Source: an uncultured Thalassolituus sp.
GTDB lineage: Bacteria > Pseudomonadota > Gammaproteobacteria > Pseudomonadales > Oceanobacteraceae
Direction of reading: 5' to 3'
Assembly: GCF_950066645.1 (NCBI RefSeq)
Contig: NZ_CATMFB010000016.1
Coordinates: 1-64,000 of the forward strand
Length of the DNA stretch: 64,000 bases
Shown: piece by piece, positions 8,210-17,934 of the stretch
Position numbering within the stretch: position 1 is the stretch's first letter
Layout: every line of letters starts with the position of its first letter
Translations under genes and position numbers: made by a program
Notes under the pieces: model-generated
What the model saw: only the letters and a program-made list of their open reading frames with translations
The model's database searches: none
Told to the model about the DNA's origin: nothing

Positions 8210-8623
8210 ATGAAATTCAAAGTCGACTTCGATACCGCTACTGCCGATGGCATTAAAACCCTTTGGGATCTTCCGGCTGATGCCAGACTGCTCGATATCA
8301 CGCCCATGGGCGATGCCTTCTTTGAGCTGCCAGACGGTGAGTTTGTGATGGTGTCTGTCACCGACGGCGGTGTGCAGAACGTTACCGAAGAGATCAACGA
8401 GTTCGGTTTGCCACCGGTCGATTTCGCCCTCGGCGACGAGTGGTACCACCTGGATGCTCAGACCGCATTGTCAGAGGCGGGCATGACCCTGACCGCTAAC
8501 GAATGCTTTGGGTTCACGAAGCCTCTGTTTCAGGGCGGAGAATACTCCGCAGGGAATATCGCAGTGATGGATATTCTGGAGTATCACAAGTGGGTGCGTG
8601 AGAGTCTGGCTGCTGGTTCTTGA
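8210..8623 (+). CDS. DUF1851 / Tdi1-C-like protein (possible orphan immunity protein)
   Basis: A 137-residue soluble protein. The C-terminal segment LTANECFGFTKPLFQGGEY followed by NIAVMDILEYHKWVRE matches the pattern I know from DUF1851/Tdi1-C proteins (an ...GF.P.L.GG...N...D...Y/H signature), a family that includes an immunity protein to a type VI secretion effector. The N-terminal part (DITPMGDAFFELPDGEFVMVSVTDG) looks like the GAD-related/SMI1-type half. No effector or T6SS gene is nearby. A GTG at 8174 would add 12 residues; the ATG at 8210 starts the compact domain. Assignment is from motif resemblance only. Confidence 0.6.
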   Translation: MKFKVDFDTATADGIKTLWDLPADARLLDITPMGDAFFELPDGEFVMVSVTDGGVQNVTEEINEFGLPPVDFALGDEWYHLDAQTALSEAGMTLTANECFGFTKPLFQGGEYSAGNIAVMDILEYHKWVRESLAAGS

Positions 8624-8974
8624 TAGATAGCTGGTACAGTTTGTGGTTGAGTCTATTTCGGTCTTTTCTCGGAAATTTTTTCTGGCGTTGCAGGCGTTAT
8701 CCTGAAGGAATAGTTTATGGATACCACACTGGATCCTATCTTTGCAGGGCTAAGCGTAAGAAAAGGGTATTCCTCGATCATTCTTCTTGTCCTTTTGTAT
8801 GGAAGTGTTCTACATAGAAATTCCATGTAATGTTGTGAAAGAGTAATAACTTCGAGAATGGGTGAAGTCTTAATTTTATAATCGAAACACGGGATTCACT
8901 TTAAGAAATACTGATTGCAATATTTTTATTTTAAGATCGACATTTTATTACTTCTGAAGTTTATAGGCCTGAGT
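8624..8974. other. AT-rich intergenic region without a convincing gene
   Basis: About 350 bases, distinctly more AT-rich than the housekeeping parts of the window. A 65-codon open frame at 8620-8817 opens on TTG, has no ribosome site and an unusual Trp/Arg-rich composition; I do not accept it as a gene. The region lies downstream of both converging genes. I see no clear terminator. Confidence 0.5.
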
Positions 8975-9916
8975 TCATTTTTCAAGATAGTGTCTGAGGT
9001 AATTTATTGTATTTTTATTGGTGTTTACGTCCATGGCTAGCCCATTATCGGTCATGCATACCTTAACGGAATCTATGCTTGTCAGTATGGCGGAAAGTTG
9101 GCCGCAAGCTTTATAATCTTCTGATAATGGTATGACATGAAATTCATTTTCTTGCTGGAGAATACCTTCGATTAGTTCTATTACCTTGTGTGAATCAATA
9201 TAGCTGTTGCCATTTCTTATTTGATGTACTCGTTCTATTAGAGCATTAATAAACTCTTCATTGTTCTCGAATCCGGAAAGTCTTTCGATTTCAGATTCTA
9301 ACTTCGCTATTTTGGTTTTACTTTTTTGGGTTAGGTCATCAAAAGATCTTTGTAATTGTTTGGATCTTTCTGATTCATTATTACTATCCTTCTTTAATTT
9401 TTCATTTATATTGGTTAACGCTTCGAAATTTTCTTCTAGTTTTGCGTAATCCTGTGGTGTCCAGTCCCTGAACTTATTCAGCTTTTCGTGTAATCCCCTT
9501 ATGACTTCCTTGGATTCTATGTATTTCGACTCCATTTCTTCGTATTCTTTATTGCTCTTATATCTTAGTTTTTCAAAAATGGCTGCAATCCTGATGTGTA
9601 ACCAATTAGAGGTGCTCCAAATCAAAACTGCAGCGACTTGCGCCAGTCCATATAGTGCGAGCATGCCTAAAGAGTAGGATATCACTTTCACTGCGAAGGC
9701 AAACCATCTCCATGGACCCGGGTCGTACAGGCTCTTGAGTGCTAACTCTATTGTCTTCCAGTCATTAGAAAGAAATATTTGGCCAAGGGTCTCTGCTTTG
9801 AAATAGATCGAGAAAAAAACTACAAATAGAGTAAACGGAGTATAAAGCTTTGATGGGTTAGTCAGATTTGACTCGTTCAGTGTTTTCTTGATGCTTTCGG
9901 GAATGTCCATATCCAA
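8975..9916 (-). CDS. Membrane-anchored coiled-coil protein, unknown
   Basis: A 313-residue protein with two hydrophobic helices near residues 27-45 (TPFTLFVVFFSIYF) and 78-100 (VISYSLGMLALYGLAQVAAVLIW). A long charged coiled coil follows at about 110-215 (Glu/Lys/Ser-rich), then a C-terminal domain of about 95 residues (ELIEGILQQENEFHVIPLSEDY onward). I recognise no family. Codon use is strikingly AT-rich compared with gatB next door (many ATT, TTT and AAA), which suggests horizontal acquisition. It stands alone; its promoter should lie in the short gap before the gatB terminator. A role as a membrane-linked sensor or scaffold is only a guess. Confidence 0.7.
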   Translation of the reverse strand: MDMDIPESIKKTLNESNLTNPSKLYTPFTLFVVFFSIYFKAETLGQIFLSNDWKTIELALKSLYDPGPWRWFAFAVKVISYSLGMLALYGLAQVAAVLIWSTSNWLHIRIAAIFEKLRYKSNKEYEEMESKYIESKEVIRGLHEKLNKFRDWTPQDYAKLEENFEALTNINEKLKKDSNNESERSKQLQRSFDDLTQKSKTKIAKLESEIERLSGFENNEEFINALIERVHQIRNGNSYIDSHKVIELIEGILQQENEFHVIPLSEDYKACGQLSAILTSIDSVKVCMTDNGLAMDVNTNKNTINYLRHYLEK

Positions 9917-9968
9917 ACTCCTGCGATGTTGCTGTCTACACTACCATTTTAGAAACAGCCTTCCAAAA

Positions 9969-9997
9969 CAAAAACGGGAGCCGTAGCTCCCGTTTTT
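9969..9997 (-). terminator. Rho-independent terminator of the gatCAB operon
   Basis: Perfect hairpin ACGGGAGC (9974-9981), loop CGTA, GCTCCCGT, with A-runs and T-runs on both sides. It can therefore work in both directions. It lies 13 bases beyond the gatB stop on the minus strand. Confidence 0.9.
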
Positions 9998-10009
9998 ATT
10001 ACTTAAGAA

Positions 10010-11461
10010 TCAGCCCAGTTCCTCAAGCTTCTTCTTCAGCACTTCCATCACCACTTGCGGGTTTACACCAGCGGCAGCTTTACGCGTCAGGCCGATAAAT
10101 GGCCCCATGGCTTTGCCGCGTTTTTCAACCGGAGTGGCCAGGTAGCCTTCGACCAGTTTCGGGTTGTCTGCCAGTACTTTGGCAACGATTTCTTCAATCG
10201 TGCCGGTATCCGATACCTGTTTCAGGCCCAGTGAGTCGACAAGCCCGTCGACATCATCACCTTTGCCGTCGATCAGCGCGTTAAAGACTTCTTTAGCGCC
10301 GCCGTTGTTGAGAGTGCTGTCTTTGATCAGCTGCAGGATGCGGCCGAGCTGTTCAGCGGTGATGCTCAGTTCACCGATGCTGATTTCGAGGCGGTTAAGC
10401 GCGGCAGATACGTCGCCCTGAACCCAGTTAGCTGCCAGCTTGTAGTCGCTTGCGGCTTTGGCGGCGGTTTCGAAGAAATCGGCCAGCTCGCGGTTAGCCG
10501 CCAGTACACCGGCGTCGGTGGCTGACAGGCCATGTTCAGACTCAAAGCGCGTGCGCTTGGCGTTCGGCAGTTCTGGCAGTGTGGCGGCTACGGCGTCTAC
10601 GTAGTCCTGATCAATAATGACCGGTAGCAGATCCGGACATGGGAAGTAGCGGTAGTCGTTCTCTACTTCTTTTGAGCGCATGGCACGGGTTTCGTTTTTG
10701 TCTGCATCGTACAGGCGGGTTTCCTGCAGGATCTTGCCACCGTCTTCGAGGATATCCATCTGACGCTCGATTTCGGCGTTAATTGCGCGCTCTACATTAC
10801 GGAAGCTGTTGACGTTTTTGATCTCGGTACGGGTACCGAATTCTTCCTGGCCTTTTGGACGCAGGGATACGTTACAGTCACATCGCATGGAGCCCTGAGA
10901 CAGATCACCGTCACAGATGCCCAGATAGGTGACGATGCTGTGCATCTTTTTAAAGTACGCGGCGGCTTCTTTCGCGGTGCGCATTTCTGGCTCAGATACG
11001 ATTTCAATCAGCGGCGTACCGGCACGGTTAAGGTCGATACCGGACATGCCGTCGAACCCTTCGTGTACTGATTTACCGGCGTCTTCTTCAAGGTGCGCAC
11101 GGGTGACGTTAATGCGTTTGGTTTCACCGTTATCAAGTTCGATCTCGATGTGGCCCATGCCCACAATAGGATGATGCAGCTGGGTCGTCTGGTAGCCTTT
11201 AGGTGAATCCGGGTAGAAATAGTTTTTCCGGTCGAAGACGCTTTTCAGACCAATTTCAGCATCAATCGCGAGGCCGAATTTCACGGCCATGCGCAGAGCG
11301 TCTTCATTAAAGACAGGCAGTACGCCCGGCAGACCGAGGTCTACCGCGCAGGCCTGAGTGTTGGCATCAGCACCGTAAGCGGTGGAGGCGCCAGAAAAGA
11401 TTTTCGATTTGGTGGCCAGCTGAGCATGGATCTCAAGGCCGATAACAACTTCCCATTCCAT
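10010..11461 (-). CDS. gatB: Asp-tRNA(Asn)/Glu-tRNA(Gln) amidotransferase subunit B
   Basis: GatB, the kinase/transamidase subunit of GatCAB, which converts misacylated Glu-tRNA(Gln) and/or Asp-tRNA(Asn) to the amide form. The family start [20 protein letters not shown] and the metal/ATP-site motif [14 protein letters not shown] are present, followed by the C-terminal YqeY-like tRNA-binding domain (about residues 330-483). Length (483) is typical. It lies 11 bases downstream of gatA on the minus strand in the order gatC-gatA-gatB, and is followed by a strong terminator. Confidence 0.97.
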   Translation of the reverse strand: MEWEVVIGLEIHAQLATKSKIFSGASTAYGADANTQACAVDLGLPGVLPVFNEDALRMAVKFGLAIDAEIGLKSVFDRKNYFYPDSPKGYQTTQLHHPIVGMGHIEIELDNGETKRINVTRAHLEEDAGKSVHEGFDGMSGIDLNRAGTPLIEIVSEPEMRTAKEAAAYFKKMHSIVTYLGICDGDLSQGSMRCDCNVSLRPKGQEEFGTRTEIKNVNSFRNVERAINAEIERQMDILEDGGKILQETRLYDADKNETRAMRSKEVENDYRYFPCPDLLPVIIDQDYVDAVAATLPELPNAKRTRFESEHGLSATDAGVLAANRELADFFETAAKAASDYKLAANWVQGDVSAALNRLEISIGELSITAEQLGRILQLIKDSTLNNGGAKEVFNALIDGKGDDVDGLVDSLGLKQVSDTGTIEEIVAKVLADNPKLVEGYLATPVEKRGKAMGPFIGLTRKAAAGVNPQVVMEVLKKKLEELG

Positions 11462-11472
11462 TATGCTGCTCC

Positions 11473-12924
11473 TCAGATGTCCGCCGGGGTTTTCAGGTGC
11501 CAGTCAGTTGCCTGCTGGAATTTATGCGCTGCGTTGAGCAGGCGGCCTTCATCGAAGAAGTTGCCGATCAGTTGCAGACCCACAGGCAGATTGTTCACCT
11601 GACCACATGGCACCGACATGCCCGGCAGACCTGCCAGGTTGAGGGCGATGGTGAAAATGTCTTCAAGGTACATTTCTACCGGATCGGAGGTTTTCTCACC
11701 GCGCTTAAATGCCGGTGTCGGGGTCACAGGCCCCATGATTACATCAACATCATTAAAGGCGTTGGTGAAATCGTTGCGGATCAGGCGACGAACCTGCTGC
11801 GCTTTTTTGTAATAGGCATCGTAGAAGCCGGCAGACAGAGCGTAAGAACCAATCATGATGCGGCGTTTTACTTCGTTGCCGAAGCCTTCGCCACGGGAGC
11901 GGCAGTAGAGGTCTTCAACGTCTTTCGGATCTTCACAGCGGTAACCGAAACGCACACCGTCCATACGGGACAGGTTGGCGGAACACTCGGAAGGCGCGAT
12001 GACGTAGTAAGCAGGAATCGCCAGGTGAGTATTCGGCAGTGAAATTTCTTTCACTTTCGCGCCCATTTTTTCGTACTCAGCGATGGCGTTACGCACCTGT
12101 TGCTGCATGTCGGCAGACAGGTCGTCGCGGAAGTACTCTTTTGGCAGACCAATGGTCATGCCTTCGATGCTGTTGTCGAGCGAGCTGGTGTAATCGGGTA
12201 CTTCGCGATCAACCGAGGTTGAATCTTTCGGATCGAAGCCCGCCATGACGTTCATCATCAGCGCGGCATCTTCTGCCGTACGGGTAATGGTGCCTGCCTG
12301 GTCGAGGCTGGAGGCGTAGGCAATCATGCCCCAGCGTGAAATGCGGCCGTAGGTCGGCTTCAGACCAGTGACGCCACACAGAGCGGCCGGCTGACGGATA
12401 GAACCACCGGTGTCGGTCGCGGTCGCGCCCGGTACCAGGCGTGCGGCCACGGCAGCGGCAGAGCCACCGGAAGAACCACCCGGTACGCGCTCTTTATCCC
12501 ATGGGTTGGCCACGGGGCCGAAGAACGAGCTTTCGTTGGACGAGCCCATGGCGAATTCGTCCATGTTCAGTTTGCCCAGTGATACCGCACCTGCGTCGTT
12601 GAATTTACTGACCACAGTGGCGTCGTAAGGTGCTTCAAAATTGCTCAGCATTTTTGAACCACAGGTCGTCAGTACGCCGTTGGTGCAGAAGATATCCTTA
12701 TGCGCGATCGGTACGCCGGTCCAGGCGTCGGCATTTCCGGCAGCACGACGTTCGTCAGCGGCTTTGGCCTGTGCCAGCGCCTGCTCGTCAGTGACGGTAA
12801 TAAAGCTGTTGATGTCGCCATCGAGCTGCTTAACGCGGTTAAGCAGGTCTGTCGTCAGTTCGGTACTTGAGTACTCGCCCGATGCAAGATCGCGGGAGAT
12901 TTCGGCAATGGTTTTGTTGTGCAT
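11473..12924 (-). CDS. gatA: Asp-tRNA(Asn)/Glu-tRNA(Gln) amidotransferase subunit A
   Basis: GatA, the glutamine-hydrolysing subunit, which supplies ammonia to GatB. It is an amidase-signature enzyme and the Ser-cisSer-Lys triad can be placed: Lys76 in PIAHKDIF, the Gly/Ser-rich loop [14 protein letters not shown] near 148-160, and the nucleophile Ser175 in [11 protein letters not shown]. At 483 residues it is standard. The ATG at 12924 follows gatC by 24 bases. Its presence implies that glutaminyl- and/or asparaginyl-tRNA are made indirectly, or that both routes coexist. Confidence 0.97.
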   Translation of the reverse strand: MHNKTIAEISRDLASGEYSSTELTTDLLNRVKQLDGDINSFITVTDEQALAQAKAADERRAAGNADAWTGVPIAHKDIFCTNGVLTTCGSKMLSNFEAPYDATVVSKFNDAGAVSLGKLNMDEFAMGSSNESSFFGPVANPWDKERVPGGSSGGSAAAVAARLVPGATATDTGGSIRQPAALCGVTGLKPTYGRISRWGMIAYASSLDQAGTITRTAEDAALMMNVMAGFDPKDSTSVDREVPDYTSSLDNSIEGMTIGLPKEYFRDDLSADMQQQVRNAIAEYEKMGAKVKEISLPNTHLAIPAYYVIAPSECSANLSRMDGVRFGYRCEDPKDVEDLYCRSRGEGFGNEVKRRIMIGSYALSAGFYDAYYKKAQQVRRLIRNDFTNAFNDVDVIMGPVTPTPAFKRGEKTSDPVEMYLEDIFTIALNLAGLPGMSVPCGQVNNLPVGLQLIGNFFDEGRLLNAAHKFQQATDWHLKTPADI

Positions 12925-12948
12925 GTCTGTGTCCTGACTCGGTGCCGC

Positions 12949-13236
12949 TTATTCCACTACGCGTGGCACAAGGTAGTGACCCTGATCCACGGCTGGTGCG
13001 ATTTTCTGGAAATGTTCGCGCTGATTTTCTTCGGTAACAACGTCAGCACGCAGACGCTGAACGGCGTCGAGTGGATGGGCCATCGGTTCGATGCCGGAGG
13101 TATCCACGGCCGACAGTTGGTCCACCAGGTCGAGAATATTACTCAGGTTGGTCTGATAATCTGCGATCTGATTTTCATCGAGTTGCAGGCGCGCCAGGCT
13201 GGCAATTTTGCGTACCTGATCCTGTTCCAGAGCCAT
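12949..13236 (-). CDS. gatC: Asp-tRNA(Asn)/Glu-tRNA(Gln) amidotransferase subunit C
   Basis: GatC, the small linker subunit that stabilises the GatA-GatB interface. The 95 residues begin with the family pattern [17 protein letters not shown], contain [20 protein letters not shown], and end with the conserved LR.D.V...REHFQKIAP region. It is the first gene of the minus-strand gatCAB operon and is divergent from mreB. The 130-base gap holds AT-rich promoter-like sequence, including a CTTATATATAAG palindrome at 13260-13271. Confidence 0.95.
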   Translation of the reverse strand: MALEQDQVRKIASLARLQLDENQIADYQTNLSNILDLVDQLSAVDTSGIEPMAHPLDAVQRLRADVVTEENQREHFQKIAPAVDQGHYLVPRVVE

Positions 13237-13259
13237 GGGCTTACTCCATTGAATACAAG

Positions 13260-13271
13260 CTTATATATAAG
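13260..13271. promoter_or_regulatory. AT-rich palindrome in the gatC-mreB divergent promoter region
   Basis: Perfect 12-base palindrome CTTATATATAAG, 24 bases upstream of the gatC start codon. It may simply be the -10 region of the gat promoter (TATAAG or TATATA on the minus strand). No -35 box stands out, so only the promoter-region call is supported. Confidence 0.4.
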
Positions 13272-13305
13272 TGGGCGAGCCTAACATAAATGTCCCTTGC
13301 CCTAA

Positions 13306-14406
<1,101 letters not shown>

Positions 14407-14433
14407 CCGGTGCCGAACTACTGGATCGTAAAG

Positions 14434-14457
14434 AAGGAGCCGGAAGGCTCCTTTTTT
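14434..14457 (+). terminator. Rho-independent terminator after mreB
   Basis: Stem AAGGAGCC (14434-14441), tetraloop GGAA, GGCTCCTT and a run of T residues, 28 bases after the mreB stop. Terminators here are common and lower mreCD expression relative to mreB. Confidence 0.9.
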
Positions 14458-14574
14458 GTTGGAATGAGCCTGACGCTTTTACACCTGACGTTGCTTTGCG
14501 CAGGGCAGGTCAGCAGGTATAGTTGATCTTTTATTCATCATTGTTGGGATACGACCATTAAATCGCAGTTTCAG

Positions 14575-15420
14575 ATGCACCCGTTACAGGGACAGCGCGT
14601 GGCGGTCATTGTGGTACTGGCCATGTTGCTGATGTGGGCGGATGATCAGTACGACTGGCTGAAGCCGGTGCGTTATGTCATCGGTTATGCGGTGGCGCCT
14701 GCTCAGAAAGCTGCGGTCGTGCCTCTGTCGGTGGCCGAGTGGCTCGGTGATTCTGCCAGTCTGCGACGTGAACTTCTGAAAGAGAACAAGCAGTTGGCGG
14801 CCCGCAATTTTATTCTGGAACGCAAAGCGCAGCGTATGGCCTCACTTGAGGCTGAGAATATGGAGTTGCGCGACCTTCTTTCTGCCTCTGATCAGGTGGA
14901 CGACAGAGTGCTCGTGACGTCGGTCACCGCGGTAGACCCAGACCCCTTTACTCAGCAGATTCTTATCGATAAAGGCGGCTCAGACGGCGTGTTTATCGGT
15001 CAGCCGATTCTGGATGCTCACGGTCTGCTCGGACAGGTGATTGAAGTTCTGCCGTTCTCGTCCCGGGTGCTTATGATCGCCGATACTAACCATGCGATCC
15101 CCGTTCAGGTAAATCGCAATGGTGTGCGTGCCATCGCCACGGGGACCGGCTCGCTGACCGAACTCGAACTGATTTACGTGCCGAATACCGCAGACATCCG
15201 CGAGGGTGACATGCTGGTCAGCTCCGGATTGGGTGGGCGATATCCAAAAGGGTATCCGGTCGCGACAGTCACTCATGTTGAAAACGTTCCGGGCCAGTCC
15301 TTTGCCACCGTGAAGGCAGAGCCGACGGCGAAACTGGATCGCAGTCGCCACCTGTTACTGGTGTTTACCGATAAAGCAGCGCGGGTACCGCCGGTGGCAT
15401 TATGGAAGGAGGGGCAATGA
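14575..15420 (+). CDS. mreC: Rod shape-determining protein MreC
   Basis: Bitopic inner-membrane protein of the elongasome, whose periplasmic domain activates PBP2/RodA. Visible are an N-terminal membrane helix (VAVIVVLAMLLMWA), a coiled coil at about residues 60-100 (RRELLKENKQLAARNFILERKAQ) and the periplasmic beta-domain from about 110. In the beta-domain, VTAVDPDPFTQQILIDKG, VSSGLGGRYPKGYPVA and VKAEPTAKLDRSRHLLL are typical. Length 281 is normal. The mreD start (ATGA) overlaps the mreC stop. Confidence 0.95.
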   Translation: MHPLQGQRVAVIVVLAMLLMWADDQYDWLKPVRYVIGYAVAPAQKAAVVPLSVAEWLGDSASLRRELLKENKQLAARNFILERKAQRMASLEAENMELRDLLSASDQVDDRVLVTSVTAVDPDPFTQQILIDKGGSDGVFIGQPILDAHGLLGQVIEVLPFSSRVLMIADTNHAIPVQVNRNGVRAIATGTGSLTELELIYVPNTADIREGDMLVSSGLGGRYPKGYPVATVTHVENVPGQSFATVKAEPTAKLDRSRHLLLVFTDKAARVPPVALWKEGQ

Positions 15421-15896
15421 AACTTCAGGTGATCGTTTACGTATTCATTATGCTCTTCGTTGCTTTTGTGCTTGAGCACCTGCCTCTGCCTGATGTGCTG
15501 TATCTGTTCCAGCCGGCGTGGGTGATGCTGGTTGTAACAGCGATGGTGCTGTTCGCACCGAATATCTTTGGTCTCTGGCTGGCTTTGCCGGTTGGCCTGA
15601 TGCTGGACGTTGAGCAGGGAACCCTGTTAGGCCTGCATGTCATTCTGGTCGCTTTTCATATCTTCGTCTTACAGCTGCTGTATCGTCGGATGTACCTGTT
15701 TAATGTACTGCAGCAGGCGGGGGTGCTGTTCGTGATGATTATGGGCGAACAGATTATTCACTACTGGGCGGTTGCCGTCTTACGTGAAGATGCCCGGCCG
15801 GTATTGCTGGTGATGCCAGCGCTGTTCACTGCCGTACTCTGGCCCTGGATTTACGTGGTCGGTTACCGGACCCTCAGACGACTGGAGCGCGGATGA
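15417..15896 (+). CDS. mreD: Rod shape-determining protein MreD
   Basis: Polytopic inner-membrane partner of MreC, about five or six helices in 159 residues. Family features include the LLLPDLLYLF-like PLPDVLYLFQPAWVML near residues 25-40, the GLMLDVEQGTLLG motif near 65-77 and the basic C-terminal RTLRRLE. The ATG at 15417 overlaps the mreC stop and is preceded by GGAGGGG; the earlier in-frame ATG at 15402 precedes that site and is rejected. Confidence 0.93.
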   Translation: MKLQVIVYVFIMLFVAFVLEHLPLPDVLYLFQPAWVMLVVTAMVLFAPNIFGLWLALPVGLMLDVEQGTLLGLHVILVAFHIFVLQLLYRRMYLFNVLQQAGVLFVMIMGEQIIHYWAVAVLREDARPVLLVMPALFTAVLWPWIYVVGYRTLRRLERG

Positions 15897-16465
15897 TTCT
15901 TGCATCGTCGTCACCGCGCAGGCGGGAATTACTGCAACAGATCGGTGTCCGATTTGAGGTTGATGCCGCCGATATTGATGAAACGCCATTGGCCGGAGAG
16001 GCCGCGGTTGCTTACGTTGAGCGCATGGCGCTGGAGAAAGCCCGGACGGTCGCCGCCCGGCATCCTGATGAGGTGGTGCTCGGGTCTGATACCAGCGTGA
16101 TCTTTCAGAACGCCATATTAGGTAAGCCAGAGAATGACGCGGATGCGGTTTCTACCTTAAAGAAGCTCTCTGGGGCGACCCATCAGGTGCTCAGTGCCGT
16201 GGCTCTTGTCTCCGGAAAGCAGAGCCGGGTACTGAGTGTCGCGACTCAGGTGCGTTTCCGCGAGTTGTCGGATGACGAGATCCGTCGTTATGTCGCTACC
16301 GGCGAGCCCGCCGATAAAGCGGGCAGTTATGGAATTCAGGGGATGGGAGCCATTTTGGTGGCTGCCATTGAGGGTAGCTACAGTAGTGTGGTGGGATTGC
16401 CGCTGACCGAGACTGCGGCACTATTAAACGAGTTTGAAGTGCCTGTCTGGCAGGCCGGTTGCTGA
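15893..16465 (+). CDS. maf: Maf-family nucleoside triphosphate pyrophosphatase (YhdE-like)
   Basis: House-cleaning pyrophosphatase that hydrolyses dTTP/UTP and modified nucleotides to monophosphates. The signature ASSSPRRRELLQQIG is at the very N-terminus. VEVDAADIDETP, the catalytic ERMALEKA and the aspartate-bearing VVLGSDTSV follow, and AGSYGIQGMGA lies towards the C-terminus. Length (190) is typical. The start overlaps the mreD stop by four bases, as in the widespread mreBCD-maf-rng order. Confidence 0.94.
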   Translation: MILASSSPRRRELLQQIGVRFEVDAADIDETPLAGEAAVAYVERMALEKARTVAARHPDEVVLGSDTSVIFQNAILGKPENDADAVSTLKKLSGATHQVLSAVALVSGKQSRVLSVATQVRFRELSDDEIRRYVATGEPADKAGSYGIQGMGAILVAAIEGSYSSVVGLPLTETAALLNEFEVPVWQAGC

Positions 16466-17922
16466 TGAATGTAAACGCAGAAATATTAATGAACGTCACA
16501 CCGACCGAAACGCGTGTGGCGGTGGTCGAAAATGGTGTGCTGCAGGAAATCTTTATCGAGCGCACCAATCACCGTGGGCTGGTTGGAAATATCTACAAAG
16601 GCAAGGTTGTCCGTGTTCTGCCGGGCATGCAGGCTGCCTTTGTCGACATCGGCCTTGAGCGGGCGGCGTTTATTCATGCCGCAGAGATCGGGAAAGGCGA
16701 TGCGAATACTCCGATTAATCAGCTGGTGCACGAAGGCAAATCCCTGGTTGTTCAGGTCACGAAAGACCCCATTGGTACCAAAGGGGCAAGGTTGACGACT
16801 CAATTGGCGATTCCGTCACGCTATCTGGTGTATATGCCGGGCTCCGTGCACGTGGGTATCTCTCAGAAAATTGAGGAAGAAGGCGAGCGCGAGCGCCTCA
16901 AGCAGCTGGTGACTGACTGCATGGAGAGCGAAGGCCTGACGGGTGAAGCCGGGTTTATCCTGCGAACTGCCGCAGAGGGCGTCGGAGAAGAAGAAATTGT
17001 CGCCGATACCCGTTACCTGCGCAGACTGTGGCGCAAACTTGAAGAGCGTATCAAAGAGAACAAGGCGCCCAGCCTGGTCTACGACGAGCTGCCTTTATCG
17101 CTGCGGACGATCCGCGATCTGGCCCGCCCCGAGACCAGTAAACTTCTGATCGATTCCCGCGAGACCTTCCAGAAAATAGAGCACTTCTGCCAGCAGTACG
17201 TGCCGGAAGTGGCTGAGAAAATCGAATACTATCCGGGCCCCCGCCCGATCTTTGAGCTCTACAGTGCCGAAGACGAAATTCAACGGGCTCTGGAGCGCAA
17301 AGTGCCCCTTAAGTCAGGCGGTTATCTGGTGATCGACCAGACCGAAGCCATGACAACCATTGATGTAAACACAGGTGGCTTTGTCGGGCGCAGGAATCTT
17401 GAAGAGACCATCTTTAAGACCAACCTTGAGGCCGCGACGGCGATCGGTCGTCAGGTGCGGCTACGAAATCTTGGCGGCATTATTATTCTGGATTTCATTG
17501 ATATGGCTGATCCGGAGCACCAGCGTCAGGTGCTGCGTATGCTTGAGAAGGTTCTGGAGAAAGACCACACCAAGACCAAGATCAGTGGCGTGTCTGAGCT
17601 GGGGCTGGTCGAGATGACCCGTAAGCGTACCCGGGAATCTCTCGAGCATATGTTGATGGAGCCCTGCAAGGCCTGTCAGGGGCGTGGAGTCGTGAAGACG
17701 CCAGAAACCACCTGCTATGAAATCTTCCGGGAGATCCTGCGCGAGGAGCGTGCATATCAGGCCGGTACTTATCTGGTTCTGGCCAGCCAGCAGGTGGTGG
17801 ATCGCTTGCTGGACGAAGACAGTCACGGAATGGCTGATCTGGAAGCGTTTATTGGTAAAGCCATCAAACTGCAGGTGGAAAGCCAGTACACTCAGGATCA
17901 GTACGACATTATCCTTCAATAA
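16465..17922 (+). CDS. rng: Ribonuclease G
   Basis: RNase E/G-family endoribonuclease that trims the 16S rRNA 5' end and acts in mRNA turnover. An S1 RNA-binding domain lies at about 35-120 (NIYKGKVVRVLPGMQAAFVD). The 5'-sensor/RNase H-like region and the DNase I-like catalytic region carry TIDVNTGGFVGRRN and IIILDFIDM (metal-binding aspartates). The Zn-link is seen as CKACQGRG. At 485 residues it is the short RNase G form, lacking the scaffold tail of RNase E. The start overlaps the maf stop (TGATG). Confidence 0.96.
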   Translation: MNVNAEILMNVTPTETRVAVVENGVLQEIFIERTNHRGLVGNIYKGKVVRVLPGMQAAFVDIGLERAAFIHAAEIGKGDANTPINQLVHEGKSLVVQVTKDPIGTKGARLTTQLAIPSRYLVYMPGSVHVGISQKIEEEGERERLKQLVTDCMESEGLTGEAGFILRTAAEGVGEEEIVADTRYLRRLWRKLEERIKENKAPSLVYDELPLSLRTIRDLARPETSKLLIDSRETFQKIEHFCQQYVPEVAEKIEYYPGPRPIFELYSAEDEIQRALERKVPLKSGGYLVIDQTEAMTTIDVNTGGFVGRRNLEETIFKTNLEAATAIGRQVRLRNLGGIIILDFIDMADPEHQRQVLRMLEKVLEKDHTKTKISGVSELGLVEMTRKRTRESLEHMLMEPCKACQGRGVVKTPETTCYEIFREILREERAYQAGTYLVLASQQVVDRLLDEDSHGMADLEAFIGKAIKLQVESQYTQDQYDIILQ

Positions 17923-17934
17923 GGTGAGCCTCTG

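Noticed and set aside
8620-8817. 65-codon open frame after the DUF1851-like gene
   Set aside because: TTG start on the preceding stop, no ribosome site, Trp/Arg-rich unlikely composition.
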